Both the position numbers and the translations under genes were made by a program. The notes beneath the pieces are model-generated. The model was not told the origin of the DNA and ran no database searches. It saw only the letters and a program-made list of their open reading frames with translations. Below, piece by piece: positions 1 through 10,607 of a stretch of 64,000 bases of DNA. The stretch lies in NCBI GenBank assembly GCA_965112735.1, contig OZ218950.1:6076001-6140000 (forward strand), in the 5' to 3' direction. Source of the stretch: Phaeosaccion multiseriatum. Lineage: Eukaryota > Ochrophyta, other classes. The first letter of the stretch is position 1. The number at the start of each line of letters is the position of its first letter.

Positions 1-1
1 G

Positions 2-586
2 CAGAGCCAGCAGGGTCAGGGGGGGAAGATAGCTCTGGTAGCGGTGGCCCGAGCGCTGGACTTTGACAATGGTGAAGCCAGACAGACCACCCGGTCTCTC
101 TCTCTGAATGATTGGGGTGCCGGAAGCTCCACTGAAAGAAAGGACCTAACAGCAGAAGAATCGTCGGCGAACACTGCCCGTCCTCCTTCTCCTCCTCCTC
201 CACCTCCTGCAGCAGCACTGCTCCCTCCTCCTGTTGCAGGCACCAACAGTGCTGCTGCCGCCGCCGACGACCTTCTCTGTGTGATTCCGTGGTATCTCAG
301 CAACGATCTCTCTATCAACCCCTTGGCTCACAGCAGCTGCAACAACAACGAGCTTGACAACCACTTCCACAGGAAGCGAGGCCAAGAGGAGCTGGCACTG
401 CTGCCGGGAGAGGTCCTGGGGCCTGCGAGCAGCGGTGGGAAGCAGCGACCACAGCACCGAAGATATCTCCGCTTCGATGATGATGGCTCCGGCTGCTCAA
501 CTGCCGCCCTGTCGGGCCTCTCCTCGTCTGATAATGATGACGACGAGGAGGATGTGGAGCGCCTCATCGATGTCTTCTTTGCGTGA
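2..586 (+). CDS. 3'-terminal part of an unrecognised low-complexity protein
   Basis: This frame is open from the left edge of the window to a TGA at 584-586, about 194 codons, so the gene begins outside the window or in an upstream exon. I do not recognise the product. The visible part has a proline run (PPSPPPPPP) near codon 65, alanine-rich stretches, a more complex central segment (IPWYLSNDLSINPLAH), and a strongly acidic C-terminus (SSSDNDDDEEDVERLIDVFFA shortened: acidic run then a hydrophobic end). Compositional complexity in the centre and a clean stop before simple repeats support a real coding end, but no domain is visible. It is convergent with the TRIC-like gene on the other strand. 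The true 5' boundary of the exon is unknown; a splice acceptor may lie inside the first 45 bases. Confidence 0.45.
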   Translation, partial: QSQQGQGGKIALVAVARALDFDNGEARQTTRSLSLNDWGAGSSTERKDLTAEESSANTARPPSPPPPPPAAALLPPPVAGTNSAAAAADDLLCVIPWYLSNDLSINPLAHSSCNNNELDNHFHRKRGQEELALLPGEVLGPASSGGKQRPQHRRYLRFDDDGSGCSTAALSGLSSSDNDDDEEDVERLIDVFFA

Positions 587-599
587 CGAAGGTATTTGT

Positions 600-832
600 A
601 GTAGGCAGGGAGAGAGAGAGAGGGACATGGAGGGGGTGAGAGGTAGGGAGGGAGGAGACTTAGACAGAGACAGAGAGTGGGAGAGAGAGAGACGGAGAGA
701 GACGGAGAGAGACGGAGAGTGAGAAGAGGAGAAAGGGGGAGAGAGAGAGGGAGGGAGGGAGGGAGGGAGGGAGGGAGGGGAAGGGAGAGAGAGAGAAAGA
801 AGAGAGAGAGCGAGAGACAGAGAGCTTTGCTA
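600..832. repeat. GA-rich simple-sequence tract
   Basis: Almost pure purine DNA made of GAGA and GGGA runs directly follows the stop of the left-edge gene. It gives long but uninformative open frames on both strands. I see no gene here. It probably forms part of the 3' flank. Confidence 0.85.
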
Positions 833-1300
833 CTAGTATTGAGCTGCTTTGGTGGAGGACCGACGCACTCAGGCATGGCACGCCACTCCAAGCCAACAAA
901 ATCGCCTGACGGATGGCACTCCAAGGCAACAAGACCGCCTGACGGATGGACTTCGGAGAGGTAGATAAAAGGTGGTAAATGCAGCTTGGACTATAGTACT
1001 GGACTATTACTTGGTAGAGAGTCTAGATCGAAAGAGCAGCTTTATTATTTGGGCTAATTTTGACGCATACATGTACATTATATATATAGGTATATACATA
1101 CAAGAAATTTGGAAACTGTACAGTGAGTGCTGGAACATAGCCTCCCTGCTCCTGTCCGGGCGGGGAGAGTCAAACTCAGCCCCTTACTCACAGCACAGAG
1201 AGTCAAGGGGGGAGCGGTTGGCGATACAGCAGCAGCAGCCATCTGGGCATCGGCAGCAGCCGCACTGATGCACGTTCCATACCCACTGCGTCCTCCAACG
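833..1300. other. intergenic stretch without a recognisable gene
   Basis: This contains an AT-richer segment (about 1000-1110) and, at 1217-1230, one copy of the dispersed motif GTTGGCGATACAGC followed by CAG repeats. No coding region or RNA gene was recognised. Confidence 0.6.
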
Positions 1301-1301
1301 C

Positions 1302-1532
1302 AGCTTAACGACCCACCTCACAGCCTAATGGAGCTTAACGACCCACCTCACAGCATAATGGAGCTTAACGACACACCTCACAGCATAATGGAGCTTAACG
1401 ACACACCTCACAGCATAATGGAGCTTAACGACACACCTCACAGCATAATGGAGCTTAACGACACACCTCACAGCATAATGGAGCTTAACGACACACCTCA
1501 CAGCATAATGGAGCTTAACGACACACCTCACA
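1302..1532. repeat. 30-bp minisatellite, about 7.7 copies
   Basis: The unit is about 30 bp, with core GAGCTTAACGACACACCTCA followed by CAGCATAATG, repeated head-to-tail. The first two copies carry CCC where later ones carry ACA. Because 30 is a multiple of three, both strands are open as ten-residue peptide repeats. I treat this as a non-coding minisatellite since nothing else in the frame is protein-like. Confidence 0.92.
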
Positions 1533-1721
1533 ACAAAACAAACAAGCAGAGGAAGACTTGATCCAATCATCCTTCCAAAGCCAAGACCGTCAAGCATAAA
1601 CCACGCACGAACGAAACTGCCATAGCGCAGCTCTCAAGCACCTACTTGTCAAGCAAGCACTATCGTTTTACGATCGTAAATAACCACGTCACACATACTC
1701 ACACCCCACCCAATTCACACA

Positions 1722-2155
1722 CCCCTCCCTCCCTCCCTCCCTACCTACCTACCTACCTACCTACATACCTCCCTCCCTCCCTCCCTCCCTCCCTCCCTCC
1801 CTCCCTCCCTACCTACCTACCTCCCTCCCTCCCTCCCTCCCTCCCTCCCTCCCTCCCTCCCTCCCTCCCTCCCTCCCTCCCTCCCTCCCTCCCTCCCTCC
1901 CTCCCTCCCTCCCTCCCTCCCTCCCTCTCTCCCACACACACCCCTCTTACAATCTGCCTCCATTCCTCTGTGGCGTCATGCATCCCGACCACGCTGTGTC
2001 AGTGTGCCAGTCACTCACTCACTCACTCACTCACTCACTCACTCACTCACTCACTCATTCACTCACTCACTCACTCACTCACTCACTCACTCACTCACTC
2101 ACTCACTCACTCACTCACTCACTCACTCACTCACTCACTCACTCACTCACTAACA
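1722..2155. repeat. CCCT and ACTC tetranucleotide microsatellites
   Basis: Two adjacent tracts are present: CCCT/CCTA-type repeats from about 1722 to 1927, and a nearly uninterrupted ACTC tract from about 2010 to 2152. They lie between the convergent left-edge gene and the TRIC-like gene. Confidence 0.95.
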
Positions 2156-2214
2156 CATGCACGGACTCAGTCACGCACTCAGCCAGTCAGTCACTCAGTC
2201 ACTCAGTCATTCCC

Positions 2215-5200
2215 TCATTGCACCACCACCGTCACCACGCCCCACACAATGTAGTACAAAGCCACCCCCACGCCCAGAGCGACCTTCCGCAGGCGAGGAG
2301 GAGAAGAAGGAGATGGAGGAGGAGAAGGAGAAGAAGAAGGAGAAGGAAGAGTACGTCGAGAAGTAGCCCCTCTCGCGCCACGGACCCGTTCGTACGCCCC
2401 TCCCCGCCACTCTCTCTTGTCGGTGTCCATCTCCGCTCTGGCTGAGTGTCTCTGCTCCGCCTTGAGTCTATTCTTCTCCTTCTTCTGCTCCACCCTGAAC
2501 CTCTTCTTCTCCTTCTCCCTGTCCCTCCTGTTCTGCTTCTCCTCCTCTTTGTCCCTCTTCTTCTCCTTCTTCTCCTCGGTCTGAAGCCCCTTCTTCTCCT
2601 CCTGCCCCGACTTCAATACGTGCCGCTTCTTCTTTTTCTCCTCCTCCTTGAGTCTCGTCTTCTCCTCCTCCTTCTTGTGCCGCTTCTTCTCCTCCTTCTC
2701 CTCGGCCTTAAGCCTCGTCTTCTCCTCCTTCTCCTTGGCCTTAATTCTCTTCTTCTCCTCCTTCTCCTTGGCCTTAATTCTCTTCTTCTCCTCCTTCTCC
2801 TTGGCCTTAAGTCTAATCTTCTCCTCTTTCTCCTTGGCCCGAAGCATATTCTTCTCCTCCTGTCCGGCCTTCAATGCTAGCCTCTTCTCCTCCCTCCACT
2901 CCCTCTTGAGCCTCTTCTTCTCCTCCCTCTCTGCCCGCCGCACAAACCCCCTCTCTGCTCTCGTAGTCTCCTCCTTCGCCATCTGTGTCTTTCCTCCAGA
3001 TGGTAATGCCTGTGCTCCTGCCGTTACGACTGCCGCCGAGCCCCCTGCTGCTCTTACCATGCCGGTTTTCCCTTGCCATATCGCCGCATTGTCTGCCTCC
3101 AGCACTCCTCTCGGCAGCAACAGGTCGGCATCATCACTACCATGGCTCCTCCCAGCTAGATCACCAACTGCTGCTCCTGCTGTATCACCAACTGTAGCAG
3201 CCTTGCCTCCTCCTAGCTTTGACTGTGAGAACTCTCGCTCCTCCTCGTCCCCCTCCTCCTCCTCCTCCTCCTCCTCCTCCTCCCTCTCCCCCCTCTCCGC
3301 CATCCCTGCTACTACCATCCCTGCCTCCTTCGCCCCCCCAAGAGCAGTGCTCGTGCGATTGCTCGTACGATTTCGCCCCTCCCTCACGTCCTCGCCCACC
3401 TGTGAGCGTGGAGTCCTGGCACCAAGCGCCGCCGCGGTCGCCGCCGTCGCCGTCGGATATCGAAGAAGCGGAGACAGAGACGGACGAGACGCGAAAGGCA
3501 CAAGAAGCCCATCATCGTGCACCACCGCTCCCCCTCCTCCACTGCCATCTGTGACTCCTCCTCGCCCCCCTCTCCCTCCTCCTCTCCTTCCTCCTCCTCG
3601 CTGCTGCTGCTTCTTCCTCACCCCCAGCACCACCCCGGTCTCGTGTAGGAGGCGGAGGGGTAAGCTCATCACGTTCATCACCCCCACACCTAGACCCATA
3701 CCCAGGTCCTTCGTCAACCCCCAGCCGCAGTAGAAGTAGCAGCCAGTCGTCGCCAGCACGCCGGCCGCTATCAACAACACCCACATGCCCTCCTTCTTCT
3801 TCGTCGTCTTTTTCAGCCGTCCTGCTTGTTGGGGTTGGGTGTCCACTGTCCGCCTCCGCCCCCCAAGAGCAGTAGCACAAACGCCCCCCCCCCGCCCCGC
3901 CCCCTGCGTCTTGCTACTGCTGCTGCGACTGTTGCTGCTGCTAGTGCTGCTGCTGTACCGCCAACTGCTGTACCACCAACTGCTGCACCACCAAATGCTG
4001 TACCACCAACTACTCCTGTTCATCCGCAGCCTTGGCCTCGGCTCCGCCACACGCCTCAGCCCCAGCAAGGCGTACAGCACTCGATGAAGCGGCGAGAATG
4101 GGTTGAAGTGCGGGCCCCACTGCGTTTGAAGGAGGGCCACAGTCACAAAGAAGAGACCTACCAACGCCCGAGCTGCTGCTGATGTACCACCAACTGCATC
4201 ACCGCCAATAAGGCAGTAAAAGGAGTAGCCCACCGAAGCGACAAGCGAGCTCTGCAGCGGCCAAGACACCCCACCCCTGAGGCTGCCAAGGCCGCGATTG
4301 AAGGGCAGGAAGGCGCCCCCGCACCCCGCAGCCACACCCACCAGCACAGGCCCCATCAGGGACAGGCCCAAGCGAAGAGCACCAGGAGTACCCGCCACCA
4401 TCCACTGCCATCCCCCTCCCCCTCCTCCTTCCATCCATCGCCACCCCCCTCCTCCTCCGAAACCGAACTTGGCGACGACGGCTTGGTTCACCATATCGCA
4501 CACGAAATTCGCTCTATACAGCTCCGCCAGCACCACCAGCACATGGTGTGAGACAGGCCACCGCATGAGACAACCCACACAGTCGTGATGAGACAGAGTG
4601 GCTGACAAGTGCAGCAGCAGCCAGCTCAGGCACACACAAGGCAGGACGAGGTCATTGGTAAGGAGAGTGGGCGGTTTGCCGAGGAGGAGAGGGGCCAGGA
4701 GGCCGCCTCCGAAGGCGGTGAGACACACCAATGTGATGCTCAGCAGACAGGACGGCTGCAGAGGCTCTGCCAGCTGTGATGCTGTCGCACCCGCCCGTAT
4801 TGTAGTGTGTGACCCTGCCCCTGCTGCTGTCGTGTGCGGTGGTGTTGGTGCTGCTGGTGGTGCTACTGGTAGCACTGCTGCTGCTGCTGCTGCTGGTGCC
4901 GTTGGTAGTACTGAGGACGAGGATGACGCCACCATGCTTGCACTGCCTCTACTACTGCTGCTGCTGCTGCCCTCTGTTACTCGTCTACTGCCATCTGTGA
5001 CTTGTCTGCCGCTGTCATCTGTGACTCCGAGGAGGTGCAGTCGGCCGCAGAGCCCAAGCTGCCGAACCTTCATGCACCCCATGAGGGCGAAAACGAACAA
5101 GCTCATCTCCGCCAGCCCCGTCCAGCTCCTCCTCTCCGCCCCTTCTTCTTCTCCTCCTCCCTCTCTCCCTCCTTCTCCTCCTCCCCATCCACTGTTATCT

Positions 5201-7814
5201 CCTCCTCCTCCTCCTCCTCCTCCTCCTAGACAAAGGAAGCTCTCTAGCGAGGGCCACACTCCCGAGGAGGCCAACTCCCACATGTCTGTAAACTGAACTT
5301 GAAACCGAAGCTCCCAAATCTCCAGCCAGGCTGCACGCTTGTCAGCGTGCAGGCACTGCCGAAGCAGATACCAACACCCAACCACGGACAGTGTGTGCTG
5401 CTGCAACCAAGCGAAGCATGGTCCTCCCTCCTCCTCCTCCTCCTCCTCCTCCTCCACCTCCTCCGCATCAACAGGATTCTCCTGTGGTGCGAAAAAGATT
5501 GCTCGCTTTGTACAGAGTGACGAGGATGAAGACGCTGATGAGCCCACGTGTCTTTGATCGCAGAAGACCGGCTTTGCTCTTCTCCTAGCGGTGGGGTTGG
5601 ACTTGCCCTCATTTCCGCTGCTGCTGCTGCTGCTGCTGCTCGAAAAAATCCCCCTTTCACCTTCAGCCTCAGCCTCAGCCTCAGAAGAAGAAGAAGAAAA
5701 GGCCGAGGAGGAGCGAGGGCGACTGTGAGAGGAGGCGGGGGGAGGCCCCACCCACCGCCGCTTCGCCTCGACCTCGGCCGTCTCGACCTTGACCGTTGCT
5801 TTCTTCTTCTCTCGTTGCTTCTCCTGTTCCTCTTCCTTCTCGTCTTCCTTCTCCTTCTTCAGCACGTGGTGGCAGCAGCGGTGCTGGACCGCTCCGTCTC
5901 CTCCTCCTCCTCCTCCTCCTCCTCCTCCTCCTCCTCCTCCTCCTCCTCCTCCTCCTCCTCCTCCTCCTCCTCCTCCTCCTCTCCCCACACCTCTCCCTCT
6001 CCCCCCCCCCATCCCTGTGACTGCGTACAGAGCGCGGTGGATGGGGTGGAAGGGGTTGTAACGGCGACCAAAGACCGTCTGAAGGAGCGCCACGGCCACA
6101 AAGAAGACCGCTATCAGCGCTCGTAGTGATGCCTCTCGGGCGGCGGCTGCTGCTGCTTCTACGGCTGGCGACGACGGTGCCCCCACCTCAACAACCACCT
6201 CACCAACTTGGTCGGCGAGGCCACTACCACCGAGATAGGAGCGATTGGCGAAGAGTGTGGCGAGTATAGAGCCGGTCCATCCACCCCCCCGATTGACTGC
6301 GAGGTGGTACAGGGTAGCGCCGGCCAAAGCGCTCTGGATGGACCAGGGGAGGCCGTCCCTGTGGCGTAGAGGGGAGGGGGGGGGGATGGCAATGGATGGT
6401 GCGTGGGAGGCACGGCGGAGTTAAGTGGGACATAAGTTGGGAACAAGCGAAACGATCATGGTGCATGCATGCGTGCGTGCGTGCGTGCGTGCGTGCGTGT
6501 GTGTGTGCATGGGTGGCGTATGGTATGGTAGGGACGGAGCCCGGGGGGGAGCTGGGGTCGAAGAGTAGAGCCAGGCGCGTTGGAGTGGCTTGGGTCGGTT
6601 GGGCTGGTCTGCTGCTTCCGTTCCACTTGTTATGCGGTATCGTACCGTCACATCGCACTGTACGAGTTGGTGGTACACTCTCACTTACCGGGAAGGCAAA
6701 GAAGGAAAGAAAGCCTTGAGCCCATACACTCACTCACTCACTCACTCACTCACTTACCGAGAGGCAAGGCCCTCTCACCCTCACTTACCCTCCCCCCTCC
6801 CACCACCGCACTGAAGTACCAACTGCTCACTACAACTTGGCGCTTACTCACCGGAGGGTCCTGAGCCCGATACTCGGCGGCATAAACATGCCGCCACACG
6901 CCGCCACCGCTCCGACAATGATGGGGCCGAACAGGCGCATCACCATCGCGTGCGTACCAGTATCCTCGCCATTGAGATAATCGCCACTGCCACTGACATG
7001 ATGATCGTCACTGGTCAGGCCCTGCTGGAGAGAGGGGTGGGCGGCTGCGAGGGCCACAAAGTTGCAGAGGACGTTGGCTCGATACGCTTCCATGAGCACA
7101 ACAAGCAGCTGGTGCAGCACGGGTAGGGCCAGTAGCTTGGGAAGCACGTCTCTTGTGTGGTTGAGGAGGAACCAACAGGCCTGAGGGAGAGAGAGTGAGA
7201 GGGCGGGAGAGAGAGGCGGGGAGGGGGGGGGGATAAAACTGAGCCATGTCGATGCATCTGGAAAGACAATTCCTGCCTGCATCTCAGAGCGTATTCGTCT
7301 GTGTAGCGCGTTGGTTGATATGTGCGTGTTGATGACTTTACCGACTCGCTTACCACGGTGGTGGGGAGAAGGAAGTCATTAGAGAGCACTGGGGGTGGCT
7401 CCCGGAGCAGCAGAGGAGCCAGGATCAGCCCCCCAAAGTTGGTGAAGAGGACCAAGCTAATACCCTCCGGCCAGCTCGATGGCCGCATGGCCCGCACCTA
7501 GATTCAGTAAGGTGGAGCCAAGATGAGGAGGGGAGAGGAAGGAGAGGGGCATGGAGAGTCAACCCGCCCAGCCGTTAAGAGAGGGGACCGGTGGGAGAGT
7601 TGCGAAAGGGAGAACTTAACTAATGTTCACTGCAACTACTTGTATCATCCCTCCTCTTGCCCTTCCTTACCCGCATGCCTCCCATGAGGCTCAAAACGAT
7701 CATCGATACCTCCTCGCCTCCACTCCACTGCATCCTCAGCACTCTGTCCACCCAGCCAAGGCCAGAGCCGTCGCAGCAAGCCCAAGAGAGGGAAAAGGCT
7801 TCAACTGAGCCCAT
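2215..7814 (-). CDS. tandem two-domain TRIC-channel-like membrane protein
   Basis: Read exons: 7814-7671, 7497-7354, 7180-6852, 6358-2215, giving 1586 residues in frame with GT-AG junctions. TRIC proteins are trimeric monovalent cation channels of ER/SR membranes that balance charge during calcium release. Two TRIC-like units are visible. Domain 1 (residues about 34-320) contains FGGLILAPLLLREPPPVLSN and GPIIVGAVAACGG. Domain 2 (about 617-975) contains FGGGLLAPLLLGKPP, an AELYRAN segment matching MEAYRAN of domain 1, and GPVLVGVAAGCGG. Each ends with the same hydrophobic helix (ALLQT followed by NPF.P.HR.LYA). The linker has a long glycine run, serine stretches and acidic runs. Residues after about 1090 include another membrane helix, then Lys/Glu-rich 12-residue repeats (EKEEKKRIKAK), then a C-terminal hydrophobic segment. 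Family TRIC proteins are usually about 250-300 residues with one unit. Some in-frame low-complexity stretches in the last exon may really be introns. The start ATG at 7814 is the first in frame with domain 1. Confidence 0.65.
5898..5982. repeat. CCT trinucleotide tract encoding polyglycine or polyglutamate-type runs
   Basis: An uninterrupted CCT repeat lies inside the last exon of the TRIC-like gene. On the coding (minus) strand in the frame used it reads as a glycine run linking the two channel domains. A similar shorter CCT tract lies at about 5420-5452 and 5200-5226 in the same exon. Confidence 0.8.
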
Positions 7815-8412
<598 letters not shown>

Positions 8413-8952
8413 TCGGCCCCGTGCACGCCTAGCGGCCTAGGCTCTAGGCCGCTAGGCCGCTCGGCCTTCGGCCGAAATAGGCCTAGGCCGGCGGCCTCCG
8501 GCCGCTCTAGGCCGCTCACTTTTCAGCCCTAGGCGGCCTATAGCCCGCCTCTAGGCAGCCTCCCAGTGACCGTGGGCGCGTGCGTGGTGCCGCCCAGCCA
8601 GTGGGTAGCAGCACACCTGTAGGCCTGCACTCCTCGTAGGGCCAGCGAGGCGGAAAGAGACAACACGAACCAGTCTACTCCTCACTTATCCCATGCAATA
8701 CATTTGCTTAAAACTGACGACACTTGGGCGGGTTCCGGGCCAGCCCAGGGGCATATGATCGAATATGATCAATATGAGCATATTCCCGCCCTGGACCTGC
8801 GCCTAGTTGGCGTCTGCCCTAGGCCGCGGGCCTCCGGCCCCCGCCTAGGCCGCCGCCTAGGCGGCCTATAAATAGGCCGAGGGCCTACGGCCCTCGCTAG
8901 GCCGGGCAATTTTCAAAAATAGGCCTAGGCCGCTAGGCGTGCATGGGGCCGA
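8413..8952. mobile_element. probable 540-bp MITE with 30-bp terminal inverted repeats
   Basis: Positions 8413-8442 and the reverse complement of 8923-8952 match over 30 bases with one mismatch (8421 versus 8944). The outer 8 bases are TCGGCCCC and the inner 21 bases are identical. The flanks read TTGGTT immediately outside both ends (8407-8412 and 8953-8958), consistent with a 6-bp target-site duplication. The interior is packed with GGCC/CCTAGG palindromes next to each terminus (8440-8530 and 8815-8920), including perfect small hairpins such as GAGGGCC-TAC-GGCCCTC near 8879-8896, plus an AT-rich inverted motif around 8753-8784. No transposase frame fits in 540 bp, so it would be non-autonomous. 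The superfamily is not determined. Confidence 0.75.
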
Positions 8953-10369
8953 TTGGTTGTTGTCATTCAGATGTCCGCAACTGAAGATTGGCAGTCCGCC
9001 ACTTTTGAGAGTCCGTCCGTTCGATGCCGCGATGAATTTTTCTTCAATTCGTGGGAAAATGCGAAAATGCGGAAAGTGCTCGGCGAAGAAAAACAGTGAC
9101 AACGAACAAAGGTGCCGCCCTTGCCAAGAGAGAGAGGGAGAGAGTAGAAATATAATATTATAAGCAACTCAAAGTGGAAAGAGGGGGGGGGGGTGTCCGC
9201 TTATTCTGGGATTATAGGAATATAAGCAAAACATTCACCTTTCCCGCCGGTGAAGATGGCCTGATTCTGAGTTTGGCCGTGATGCTGGGGTGCCTGCTGG
9301 CGTCTGTTGCGGTCGGAGGATCACCCCCTGCATGCAGTCCACGAAAAATGGGTGGGGGTGGGGCACGGAGGAGGGGAGGAGAGGAGCAGGATGTGTGGTC
9401 TTGATCCGCCTCGCTCCCCTCTCCTGTTTATTGGAGTAGCTAGCTAGCGAGGGAGGGAGGCAGCGAGCCGAAGGAAGGGACAGCAGCGAGCGAAAAGCGA
9501 AACAAAGGAACACACAAGTTCTATTTCAAGAAGCGATTGACTTGCTTCATCTCACTGGAAGATATCCTCCCTCCGAAGAACTGACTGACTGACTGACAGA
9601 CAGACTGACAGATAGACTGCCTGACTGATGAATGACTGACTGACGGCCTTACTGACTGACGGTCTGACTGACTGACGGACTGCCTGTCTGCCCGAAGGCG
9701 TCACGTTCTTCCGTCCAATCATCATATATTCGCGGTGCCCTCGCAGACCCATGTAGCAGGTCTTAGTCCGTCCATCCACTGCCATCCCTCCCTCACAGCT
9801 GCTGAGCACTACCTCCCATCCGCTGCCGTCGATCCATCGGGATGGCAGACGATGTCGTGGGTCCTAGCGTCATCCTGACAGCTCTTTCCATGCCCACATG
9901 GTATGCCCCAGTCAGGATGGGAGGAGAACAGCTCGGTATTGAATGCCCCGTGTGCCTCTGTATGCCCTCTATACCTGTGTGTAACTGTATGCCCAACGGC
10001 TGAGGTAAGCCACGCGAGCGAAGCACACCGGGACTGCCCACCCTACCCCACCCACATAGCGATGGCACCAGAGGGATGGATGGATGACCGGCCATCAATC
10101 ACACCTCGGCCTGACCCCCCTTCCCACTCCAAGGGACGACACAGGAGAGATGGGATGGATGGGCCTCACCGCACTCTGATCATTGGGAGGTCTGGTCATC
10201 GCCCCCCCCCATCCCGTCCCTGTCCGCGAAAAGTGCCGACACGGGTGCAGGAGCATCAGCAGCAACAGCAGCAGCAACAGCGTCAACATCAGCAACAGCA
10301 TCAGCAACAGCCTGCCCCGCCCTCCTCCACCGAGGCTCCACTCCTGGGCTGCGCGGCCATACCATGCTG
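8953..10369. other. intergenic region without a recognised gene
   Basis: Between the MITE and the 3' end of the secretory-protein gene I see a CTGA-type tetranucleotide tract (about 9577-9690), one copy of the dispersed CCATCCACTGCCATCC motif (9772-9787) with a looser copy at about 9819-9840, and a CAG/CAACAG tract (10255-10310). Several long open frames on both strands are low in complexity or rich in simple repeats and are not annotated. Confidence 0.6.
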
Positions 10370-10567
10370 CTATGTTGTGTTAGTACGCGGTCCGTTGCTT
10401 GCCTGCTTCATCGTGACCGGCGGCCCGAGGTAAGTGCCCACCCTAGGCATGCCCCCGGTGGGCTGCACGATCTCTACGAAGCGCACATTGTACTCCTCCG
10501 AGCTGAGGAGATGGCAGTGGATGGGGGGTGAGGGGAGAAGGAGGACGAGAAAGAGGAGGACAAGACC

Positions 10568-10607
<40 letters not shown>

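Noticed and set aside
2446-3733. Leucine- and serine-rich plus-strand frames opposite the TRIC-like gene tail
   Set aside because: They are complements of Lys/Glu repeat codons and have no membrane-protein organisation beyond low complexity.
8939-9163. Plus-strand frame with CGKCSAKK and CRPCQ, resembling a small zinc finger
   Set aside because: It starts inside the inverted-repeat element and has no wider domain context; the cysteine spacing alone is not enough.
9903-10433. Plus-strand frame of 176 codons ending near a GTAAGT-like donor
   Set aside because: It is rich in Pro/Gln from simple repeats and lies antisense to the convincing last exon of the secretory-protein gene.
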